From Notamacropus eugenii (taxonomy: Eukaryota; Chordata; Mammalia; Diprotodontia; Macropodidae), in the NCBI RefSeq assembly GCF_028372415.1, contig NC_092872.1, forward strand, positions 553,366,705 through 553,430,704: a DNA stretch of 64,000 bases. Reading direction: 5' to 3'. Below are positions 55,060 to 64,000 of this stretch, one piece after another. The notes below the pieces were generated by a model. It saw only the letters and a program-made list of their open reading frames with translations. It was not told the DNA's origin and did not search any database. The translations under genes were made by a program, and so were the position numbers. Position 1 is the stretch's first letter, and each line of letters opens with the position of its first letter.

Positions 55060-55665
55060 TCAATATTTTTAAAGTTTAATTTTTACAGGCAAAGGCAGCT
55101 TAGTTTTCATCCTGTTGTCAACAGTTATCTTCACTGAACTTTTCAAGGTTTCTTTTTTCCCCATCTTTTCATCAAAGTGTGAAAATAGTGACATAATCAT
55201 GGCTTCAACCAAACCTGGCATATGGACCGTGAGGTCCAAGCACTCTATTCGTTCAGTCCCTGCTGCTTCTCTAATAACAGGACTCTTTCAGTATGAAAAG
55301 ATGGAAAACTTGTTACTACAAGACATCTGGAAAAATAAAAATCTCAAGACCCTCATTCAGCTGAGAGCGAGTCAGACGTGTGTTTGTATAGAAGAGATTA
55401 CATGACATTCCTAGGTCAAGGAAGGAATTGGAGACTGCTTTGCAGGGGAAATTGAGTTTCAATTTATTGAGCACGTTGTGGATTTGGCAGAGGGCAGAAT
55501 AATTCAAGACTGTCTTCTGTTTCAGTGGAATAAAAAAAAAAACCAATTTCTGAAGAATCTACTTGAATCAGAAATTGCGAGTACTGGGATAAGTCTTGGA
55601 GGTGAATGTCTTTGAAACCATTGCTAGACTTCTAACAGGAAGGTATTTCCTGTGAGAAGGTATTT
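55060..55665. other. Repeat-free block with a 96-residue open frame
   Basis: The plus frame at 55115-55405 is the longest outside repeats, but it has no signal peptide, domain or splice context I can identify. A 76-residue minus frame overlaps it. I do not call it a gene. Confidence 0.35.
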
Positions 55666-55669
55666 TAGG

Positions 55670-55885
55670 ACATTGGATTGGGAGACTTAAGGATGGGTTC
55701 TTTCTGCCACTAACCTACAACATAAGACTAGGCAGAACATATAATTTTTAGGTCTCATCTTCCTAATATGTTATACTAGATGTTATCTATATTTCCTCCA
55801 GCTCTAGCTCTAGGATGCTTTGTTGTACAAAATGAGTTGGACTAGATGATCTCTAAGGTCTTTTTCCAAATCATTCTGAGTGAAA
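55670..55885 (+). mobile_element. MIR-type SINE 3' pieces
   Basis: 'aggtctcatcttcctaatat', 'tttcctccagctctagctct' and 'tgagttggactagatgatct' are MIR-like 3' text. Confidence 0.6.
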
Positions 55886-55889
55886 TGAA

Positions 55890-56350
55890 AAAGGTTTTAT
55901 GGTAAAACAAATTTGCTAACTTAGCGACAGAATAATAATGTCCCTTTGGAGTGAAAAGGGGCCTCTTTTCTCCTCATCCAATAATTGATGAATTCACAGA
56001 AAGGAAGCAGTAGATAATAGATTATGCAGGTTTCAATATGCTGATGAAGTGGAAAGAGGAATCTACTCCATATCATTCCTTTATGAAGTTTGAAGGAGTT
56101 CCTTGATTGAATTGGAAGAGCATTTGGTCCTTGCCTGGGCAGAAATTTGTCATAAGCCTGGAGGCTTTTAAAGAACTAAGCCTGTCAAACCCTAGAGAAA
56201 TTTGAAGAGGTTGAAAGTTGGAGGCATTTGAGACAAGGGATCACCTTTGTGGAGGTGATCTTTTCACCTATGCCAGAGAATTGGAGATTGTTTCTTCATT
56301 CTCTTGCCCTCCCAATTAGCCATAGTATCTAGCAGCAGAGATATCTTTCT
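55890..56350. other. No recognisable feature
   Basis: No coding or repeat signature recognised. Confidence 0.4.
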
Positions 56351-56354
56351 AGTA

Positions 56355-56637
56355 GGAGAAACTGCATGTAGTAATATAATAATCATTCATATTTATATAG
56401 CACTTACTATATGCCAGGTACTGTGCAAAACACTTTATAATTCTTATCTCATTTGATCTTCACACAACCTGGGAGATTGGTGCTATTCTTATTCCATTTT
56501 ACAGGTGAGGAAACAGACAAATAGAAGTTAAGTGACCTACCCAGCGTCACACAGGTAGGTGTCTGAGGCTGGATTTGAACTGTCTTCCTGATTCCAAACC
56601 CAGAGCTCTATCTCCTGAGCCACCTAGCTGTCTCAGC
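56355..56637 (-). mobile_element. THER/MAR-type CORE-SINE, antisense, full length
   Basis: 'agcacttactatatgccagg', 'cttatctcatttgatcttca', 'ttacaggtgaggaaacagac', 'cagcgtcacacaggtaggtg' and 'gagccacctagctgtct' span the element. Confidence 0.9.
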
Positions 56638-56809
56638 TGTCACAGAATGTCTGTGCATGCTCCACAATCTCTTTATTCCTCTTCCGTATACAGCTTCATG
56701 ATTCTCCTACAAGCAGACTTTGTAGTTTCTTTACAAGAAGAGATGTTCTCCTAGGCCCTCTGTATTTCTGCCCTAGACGCCTACTATACTAAGACAAAGA
56801 AGGTAATTC

Positions 56810-57888
56810 TTTTTTGCATTGTCTACTTCCCTTTCCCCCCACACAATAATATTGTTTCTAATTACATGTAAAAATAATTTTCAACGTTCACTTTTACAAG
56901 ATTTTGAGTTTCAAATTCTTTCCCTGTCTCTTCTTCCCCCTCCCCAAAATGGCAAGCAATCTGATATAAGCTGTACATGTACAATCATTTCCACATTAGT
57001 CCATGTTCCATGTTAGTCATGTTGTGAAAGAGGAATCAGAACAAAAGGGAAAAAACACAGGAAAGAAAAGAGAAAATAGTATGCTTTAATCCGCATTCAG
57101 ACTCCACTGTTCTTTCTCTGCATGCAGAAAGCATTCTCCATCATGAGTCTTTTGGAATTGTCTTAGATCAATGTATTGCTGAGAAGAGGTAAGTCTATCA
57201 AAGTTGATTAACGCGCAATGTTCTCTTGGTCCTGCTCACTTCACTCAGTATAAGCTTGTGTAAGTCTTTTCAGGTTTTTCTGAAATCCGTCTGCTCATCA
57301 TTTCTTATATCACAACACTTATATCACAATAATATACCACAACTTGTTCAGCCATTCCACAATTGATGGGCTTCCCTTCAATTTCTAAGTCTTTACCACC
57401 ACAAAAAGGGCTGCTATAAATATTTTTGTACATATGGGTCCTTTTCCATATTTTATGATCTCTTTGGCATCCAGCAATACCTAGTAGTGATATTGCTAGA
57501 TCAAAGGGTATGCACAGTTTTATAGCCCTTTAAGCATAGTTCAAATTGCTCTCCAGAATGGTTGGATCAGTTCACAACTCAACCAATAATGCATTAGTGT
57601 TCCAATTTTCCCACATCTTTTCTCCAATATTTATTATTTCCTTTTTTATCATGGTAGGTGGTACCTCAGAGTTGCTTTAATTTTATTTCTCTAATCAATA
57701 GTGATTTAGAGCATTTTTATATGACTATAGATAGCTTTAATTTCTTTATCTGAAAACTGCCTGTTCATATCCTTTGACCACTTATTAGCTGGGGAATGAC
57801 CTGTATTCCTATAAATTTGACTTGGTTCTCTATATATTGTAGAAATGAGGTCTTTGTCAGAAACACTGTGAATTACCTATTCCCTACT
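56810..57888 (-). mobile_element. L1 3' UTR, antisense, long copy
   Basis: It runs from the tail-proximal 'ctaattacatgtaaaaataa' through 'ccaaaatggcaagcaatctg', 'ttgttcagccattccacaat' and 'ctctccagaatggttggatc' to 'ttctctatatattgtagaaa'. It is the best preserved L1 3' end here, 5'-truncated before ORF2. Confidence 0.85.
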
Positions 57889-57904
57889 AATTGTAGGATT
57901 ATGC

Positions 57905-58040
57905 AGGACTGAGAATTTAAACCATCTGAGGGCAGGGTCTATTTCAATTTTATCTTTGTACACTCAGTATCTCAAACAGTGCCTTGCCCTCAGTTAGAAC
58001 TTAAGAAATGTTTGTTCATTTGGTTAATTGATTAATTGAT
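57905..58040 (+). mobile_element. L2 LINE 3' end
   Basis: 'catctgagggcagggtctat', 'tttgtacactcagtatctca' and 'agaacttaagaaatgtttgt' are the terminus, followed by (TTGATTAA)n-like text. Confidence 0.8.
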
Positions 58041-58144
58041 TGGAGTTAGTGCTAATTTCTTAAATAGCATGACAAGCATGACAAGCAAGGATTACTCTTC
58101 TTCTACTCCAAGAGCTGCCAAAGAGAAGATTAGAAGATGGTCAG

Positions 58145-58270
58145 ACAGACAGAGAATTTACTTAATATTATTAAGTGCCAGGCATTGTGCTAAGCATTGT
58201 AGATACAAATATAAGCAACATACTTCCTACTCTGAAGTAGCTTACTTTTGAAGGTGGGAAGACAATATAT
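58145..58270 (-). mobile_element. L2 LINE 3' end, antisense
   Basis: 'taagtgccaggcattgtgct', 'gtagatacaaatataagcaa' and 'ctactctgaagtagcttact' are the reversed terminus. Confidence 0.75.
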
Positions 58271-58274
58271 ATTA

Positions 58275-59440
58275 GAGCTGAAAGGGGTCAGGGGGAATTA
58301 TAACTTGGAAGTGAATCAACAATCAGAATAGTAGGGCTATCGAGTGAAGATTTCTCCAGGGTAGCATGGCATCAGGCAAGCAGAAAGAAAAGAAGTCTGG
58401 AGTGTGAATCTAGGCATGAATGAGGTAAATCATGGTTTATTTCCTTCCCCAAATCATGGCACTGAGGAGGGCCATGGCCAATCAGAAAAATAGGGCCACA
58501 GGTTGGAATTTTTCCAGCTGAGAAGACAAGCTGATGTAATTATGTCAGCCATGGGTTACTTTTTGTTTATGCTTAAATTTCTGTTTCTTAGGAGTTAACT
58601 TCTCAGCTCCTTCGGTCCCCAAACACACATAAGGAGCCATAAGTTTTCCCCAGCCTCTGCTTTCCCATGATGTTCCTTGTATAAGACCCAGGAGATTTCA
58701 TGAGGCAGAGCCAGTATTTTTTTTTTAAATCAAGACTTCCTTTAAAGTATAAAATAACTTATCTCTGAGGGTCCCTGCAAAACAAGTAAATATTAAAGAA
58801 AGATGCTACTTATCACCATGGAGTTTTGATTAGTGAGGAACAAAGGATTCCCCAGATCGCAGAACAACTGTAAAAATAAGGGTGACCTTTTTAGTTCTAG
58901 TAGAATTAGACTAATGGATTTTCACCTGATCCTGTGTATCATCAGGACCTTTGCCAGCATTGATAAACTGGTTCATCAGACCAGATAACTGATAACAGGA
59001 GCAGGATCCTGGAACTAAACTTATAAGTCAAAGAGTGGTGGCACAGAGTGTGTGACAGGAGGAAACAGGAAAAAGCAGAAATCCCAATCCTGGATCAAAA
59101 GACTAATGTGAAGTAACATAAGGATCATGGAGCATACTTGCTTCTTCTATAGAAGGAAAAGGTGAAGAAGCTGCAGCTCTGCTGTGAAAAACTAGTCAGT
59201 AGCAGATGGAGGGTTTTCCACAAACAGAAAGAGTAAATAGAAGAGGAAATCAAGAGAGTTGCAGGGAGAAAAACACAAAGCAGAAAACATGAGTTTTCAT
59301 GACACTGCCCTCTCTTGATCCACCTCATACCTGTCCAACTGCTTTTTCTAAGTCTCTTTCACAGAATCATTATCCATATTACACCTAGTAACTGTGGACA
59401 CTCACTACAGTTACTAGGCCCTCTCTTTTCTTCCTCTATA
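58275..59440. other. No gene or recognisable repeat
   Basis: It includes a T-run at 58719-58727. Open frames near 59125-59536 overlap on opposite strands and have no motif. Confidence 0.4.

Positions 59441-59476
<36 letters not shown>
59441..59476. repeat. (CT)n microsatellite
   Basis: It is a pure CT run. Confidence 0.97.
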
Positions 59477-59479
<3 letters not shown>

Positions 59480-59975
59480 CATCTCTTCTCATTAGATTCC
59501 ATATGCTCAGCTTTCACAGAATATAAAATGTGGTAGGGTTTAATAAGCTGGAGAGGCCTCAAAATATGACAATAGATGTCAAATATCTAAGTGTAGCATT
59601 AGTGGGTGTAGCATCGATGCCTCCTCACCCCTGTCTTTCTAGACTCTGTTTTGCTGGATTGGCTCTCTTATCTGATCTGCATTCACAGTGATATTTGAGG
59701 TGGGGAGGTCTCAGACAGACTATGAATAAAATTGAATATAAGATGTGATAGCAAAAACAACTGCCCTGTAAAATTGATCAAGGAGGGATAATTTAAGAAT
59801 GAGATCACCAAATAAAACTGTATAAAGGGAGAAGACGGCTTAGGACAAAGGTTGGCCACATAATAGATCACAAAATCCTCATAAATAAATGCAGAAAATA
59901 GAATTATCAGTGACAATGTAATATAATAAAATATGTACATTTATATTCAATGAAAGATGATTAAAGAAAATACTG
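59480..59975. other. No recognisable feature
   Basis: The 85-residue minus frame 59683-59940 is hydrophobic and AT-driven; no motif. Confidence 0.35.
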
Positions 59976-59979
59976 AATC

Positions 59980-60835
59980 AAATCAAGACTAAATAATTTA
60001 TTTATAAATTGTTGAGTCAAAGAACAAATCATCGAAACAAAATTTCATCAAAGATCATGATCCAATATGATAAAACTTGGAGGATACAACCAACAAAGTT
60101 CTGGGGAAAATTTATATTTCTAAACATGTTCATCATCAAAAAAGAAAAGATCAAGTCAGTGAATTGGGAATGCAAATTTAAAATAAGAAATAGCCAAAAC
60201 ATTTTTAAAATCAAGCCAAAAGAGTAAATCTTAAAATTAAAAATAAATTAACTGAAATTTTAAAAATGAATTAATAACAAAAAGGAGCTTTTGAGGGAGG
60301 GGAACCACAGAATACATAAACCACTAGCTAAGTTGATTTTTAAAAAGAAAACCAAACCATCAGTACAGAAATGACAATAAAACTGAAAATTTAAATGAAA
60401 TACATGAATAAAACAGAATAAGAAATAGACAAATTAAATAGTTCTAAGAAAAAACATTTTAAAATGTATAAATAAGCTCCCAAAGTGAGGGAAGGGAGAG
60501 CTGAGATCAGACAGAATTTAAAAAGTCTATCAAACAGCTAAAGAACAATTTAATATAATATTACAAAATTTATTTGCAAAAATATGAAAAGAATGAATTC
60601 TACCAAATTCCTTCTATGTCATAAATATGGTCTTGATACCTAAACAAGGCAAAGTCAAAACATACAAACAAAGCCATGGACAAATATCCCTAATGAATAT
60701 CAGTGCAAAAGTGATAAATAAGATATTAACAAAGCCTACAGAGCAAAAACTATTATATGCTATGACTAAGTTGGATTTATACTAGAATGTTACATTAGTT
60801 CATTATTAGGTAAACTTCAAATACAACCCATACTA
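59980..60835 (+). pseudogene. L1 ORF2 relic (reverse transcriptase region)
   Basis: The plus strand, through stops and frameshifts, gives ILPNSFYVINMVLIPKQGK and QISLMNISAKVINKIL. These match the L1 ORF2 reverse transcriptase blocks P-x-S-F-Y-x-x-x-x-x-L-I-P-K and P-I-S-L-M-N-I-D-A-K-I-L-N-K. Upstream A-rich text fits the region before the RT domain. It is strongly eroded and lacks the YADD region. Confidence 0.75.
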
Positions 60836-60839
60836 ATGT

Positions 60840-62135
60840 TACCTTTGCTTCAATCTAATCATGTTTTCTCACTCTTATCACTATCAGTCTCTACCCACTA
60901 AATGGTAGATAAATGAGTTTAGCATTTAAAGTCTATAAGAATCCTTATCAAGTGATTCTAGATTTTGTCATCTTCAGACTGCATAGTTCTAAATTCCATA
61001 TCTTTAAGCTTTTCTAGCTCCCTCTTTGTTTGTTTTGTTTTTTTCCATTTTTGATACCTACCAAGTACTGTCCTTAGGTATCTGACCAATACATACCATG
61101 TTTCTTCCCTAGGGGGAAATGGATCCTTTTCCCCAAAACGTTCTAACCTCAGTCTGGGGTTCCATTGTATTACATATTATATGCTATGGAAATGGAGAGG
61201 CCTATTAACATCAGTAGCTACATTTGGCACTTTGAGCTGCTTTTTCTACTAAGTGAATTCTCATAATTTGTTTACATATCATCCGTCATTAATTAACATC
61301 ATTTAAACTCTATGCAATATTCCCTTGTCCTCTATGAGAGACTTTGAAATGAGGTTCCAAATTCCATTTGAAACCCCTATTTCACTGGGAATTTTAGAAG
61401 AGTTTTCATTCTCAGGTACATCATCCAAAAAAAAAAAAAAAGTAGTTTTATCTTTCTTTTTATCCTGCTTAATGGTGATTACACATTTCTCAAATTTTCA
61501 AAATTATCAAATTATCTGGTATATTACCTTTGATATCTTTATATTCTGTCACATGGTATTTTTAAAGAATAGTCCCCTGTGTGAGTCAATCTATCGTCCT
61601 CTATATTTAGTAATATGTTCAGGGATCTACAATGCAAATATGCAAAGAATGTAAATTATATAAAAATCAAACACCAATAAGCACACTATTTTGAAAATAA
61701 AACCACTTTTTTTCTTCTCCAGTGGATCTCTATGAAACCAGAGTATCCATTAAGATCCTAGATGGTGAATGTCTCCAGGTTGTCCCTGAAAAATGCAGCA
61801 GCCACCTCCATAAATCCTGCACCAGCCCCAACAGTGTGGCATGGATATGGGATATAGTATTAGTTTCCTCCTCCCCAATTTTTCTCCAGTCTTCCCCTTT
61901 CATTTGTTTCACTTACGAAACCTCCTTTCATGTTACTAGGGTAGAGTTTTCTAGCTAAGTCCAAAGAGACTGATTGCCAGTACAGGGAATGGATTCAAGG
62001 GCCATTGAGGAATGAAAGTAATCAAAGACCACTGAGAAATCACATGCCTTTATATCCTGAAAACTTTCTTGAAAAAGAATTTGAAGACATTTTTCAGGGT
62101 GAGAACAAAAAAATGATAAATAAATAGAATGTTCA
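60840..62135. other. No gene or recognisable repeat
   Basis: It contains an A-run (61427-61441) inside a 109-residue plus frame (61325-61654) that has no domain. At 61707-61722 a pyrimidine tract ending CAG resembles a splice acceptor, next to a 78-residue frame (61722-61958) without motif. Confidence 0.4.
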
Positions 62136-62137
62136 TT

Positions 62138-62470
62138 TTTTTTTGTATTTTATTTTCCCCCAGTTACATGTAAAAACAATTTTCAATATCACATTAAAAA
62201 TAGAGTTCCAAATTCTTTCCCTCCTTCCTCATCCTCCTCATTGAGAAGAGAATATATATGTTACTCATGTGGTCATATAAAATGTATTTCCATATGAGAT
62301 ATGTTGTAAAAGAAAACATAGACCAAAATAAAAACTCAAGAAAATAAAAAAAACTCAAGAAAAAGAAAGTAAAAAACAGACAAAACTATTCTTCAATCTG
62401 TATTCAAACTCCAGAATATCCACATCTTAACAGATAGACTGATACCCAAGCAGGAGTCATTTCAGAATCA
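62138..62470 (-). mobile_element. L1 3' UTR, antisense
   Basis: A T-rich start (tail complement) is followed by 'cagttacatgtaaaaacaat', 'gagttccaaattctttccct' and 'agatatgttgtaaaagaaaa', the same order as 56.85-57.06 kb. Confidence 0.85.
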
Positions 62471-62474
62471 GTTA

Positions 62475-63980
62475 CCTCTTTGCAGTCAGATTGGAGCAAA
62501 GGTCAGAATCAATATCAAATTAGAAGAAAGGATATGGATAACACGTTGCATAAAATTAAAACAGCTTCAACACAAACTAAACAGACTATGACAGGAGAAC
62601 AGGAAAGATATAGACTGATCATCAATCCACAGAAATTAATAGATATAAAATAACCTTCCATATTTAAATCCTATAAGTCTACGATACTGTGACATTTTAA
62701 GCAATCCTGGTATGCTACATTTGTATTATGATTATAAATTTTCACATCTACAAATGACTTTTGAGATCATTTACTTCAGAGCTTGCTTGCAATTCTTTGT
62801 CCAATTCAAATTGTAATCTCATTAGTATGTTTCAGGGGGAAAAATATGTAGTAGTAATAGTACAAATACCTAAGTACTATAAACCTAAAATAAATAGGTA
62901 AGTTGAGGATGTAGCCCAACCATCTCAACTGACAAAGGAGGAAAATAGAACTCAGAACAGAAATGACTGGTGCCTTGTTATAATGGTCAATCACTGTTAT
63001 AGCATAGAAAGTGTATTTGTTAAGAATGCAAAATTGATTCATTTGGGAATAGCATGGCTACCTCCATTTTTGCCATGGTGGAATGTATGTATCAGGCCTA
63101 AGGAGTGAGGCACTCCTCATTGGTTGGGCTTTTGTACTTGGGCAAATGCTAAGTTATGTCAGTGGCCAAAGCTTTAGACCAAATAAGGCTTGAGGATAGT
63201 TTCATTATGTATTAGGAAAAAATTAGTCCATCTTGAATATGAGGGAAGTAATGATCTCACAACATATACTTCCTTTTGGTGGTAGATTCCTAAAGTCTCA
63301 TATAGGAAATTCTGCCACCATGGCCTTATTGTCCAGTTATTGAAAAACCCTCACCTCAGGAACTGAATAAGGTTGGCATAGGCAGAACTCAAGGAGGAAA
63401 GTAAAAACAAAAACATAGCAAAAAGACAACTAACAACTAGTGGTCCAATGAAAAAATGATCAAACATGAAGGAGAGAAAATCAGAACTCCTAGGCTTGGC
63501 CTCCTCCAACCTTAGGAAGGACAAATTCCTGGATATTAACATCCTAGTCCATATGGTAGAACATTCCAAATCTTCTCAGATCACAATGGGCCACCCAGTG
63601 TCAACCGGTGATAATTAATAATAAAGAACAGTACCAGAAACCTCAAGGCCAAAGTAGAGATCATGACATTTCTATGAGTCACTGATCCTGGTCATGTTTT
63701 GAGATTATTGTACAGAAGGTAGCTAAAAGGTCATTACCTCTTTGTGTGCAGTCTCTCATTTTTCGGGTCAATACAGAAACTGCCTGGTTGGGACTTTCCT
63801 CTCTACCCGGAAGACATATAGCTAAGAGCATGAAAAAAAAAAAAGAATATCAGATTCTTGAACATTTAGTGGCCTCCCTCTGCTGAGGGACTATCCCCTT
63901 CTTCTCATGGAGATAAGCGTTTATCCAGAGACAGCTTCACCTTGTCCCTGTCATTAGTAAACAAGGTAACTTCCCTCAGT
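62475..63980. other. No gene or recognisable repeat
   Basis: Minus frames at 62806-63042 and 63351-63569 (78 and 72 residues) have no motif. An A-run lies at 63832-63844. Confidence 0.4.
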
Positions 63981-63984
63981 GGAG

Positions 63985-64000
63985 GTAGCTAGGTGGCCCA
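63985..64000 (+). mobile_element. Start of a marsupial tRNA-headed SINE
   Basis: 'ggtagctaggtggccca' is the head shared by MAR1 and RTE-tailed SINEs; the rest lies outside the window. Confidence 0.65.

Noticed and set aside
61325..61958. 109- and 78-residue frames near a splice-acceptor-like tract
   Set aside because: No domain, an A-run encodes K-repeats in the first, and there is no paired donor or conservation evidence.

Overview
This window looks like intergenic or deep intronic DNA from a mammal, most likely a marsupial. No line in it can be supported as a host protein-coding gene, rRNA, tRNA or CRISPR array. The marsupial call rests on repeat content recognised by eye: MAR1/THER-type CORE-SINEs ending in 'acctagctgccc', tRNA-headed SINEs with an RTE-like 3' tail ('ggtcttctt...gaaggacgaac'), an RTE-clade LINE whose protein is not of the BovB type, the marsupial form of the L1 3' UTR (antisense copies at 42.5-43.2, 56.8-57.9 and 62.1-62.5 kb), and abundant old L2 and MIR. 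The species cannot be fixed from the sequence alone.

Layout. 0-3 kb: L2, MIR and one MITE-like element. 3.06-4.24 kb: two microsatellites flank a non-repetitive, CpG-containing block (3.30-3.99 kb) that resembles a conserved noncoding element. 4.5-13 kb: dense L2/MIR, including nested insertions (an L1 scrap inside a hAT-like element at 5.9-6.1 kb, and a MITE inside a SINE at 9.4-9.74 kb). 13.7-20.1 kb: L2, a composite SINE with a perfect 10-bp target-site duplication (16.2-16.5 kb) and an antisense solo LTR (17.1-17.4 kb). 20.2-20.7 kb: a long pure TA tract followed by GATA repeats. 22.7-23.5 kb: a sense LTR. 24.1-24.9 kb: a second candidate noncoding element. 25.4-29.9 kb: LTR-like sequence, an RTE fragment with an inverted piece, L2, a CpG-rich and probably youngish LTR, and an RTE-tailed SINE. 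31.2-33.0 kb: a MAR1 SINE, then a 1-kb RTE insertion with inverted 5' part that splits an older SINE. 33.8-41.6 kb: MITE, L2, MIR, MAR1 and microsatellites. 41.8-46.7 kb: CR1/L3-like, L1 3' ends and an L1 ORF1-like relic. 48-51 kb: MIR and L2. 51.3-53.2 kb: no recognisable repeat. 53.2-58.3 kb: SINEs (one with an internal 39-bp tandem duplication), L1 and L2. 60-60.8 kb: eroded sense L1 ORF2. The window ends inside the first bases of another SINE.

The only protein-coding signals are remnants of LINEs (RTE reverse transcriptase, L1 ORF1 and ORF2), all broken. The most informative structure is at 31.95-32.96 kb: an RTE LINE inserted with a 5' inversion in the order expected from twin priming, with both halves of the interrupted SINE still visible. 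All family names come from recalled consensus features, not from a database search; boundaries are usually good to about 10-30 bp.
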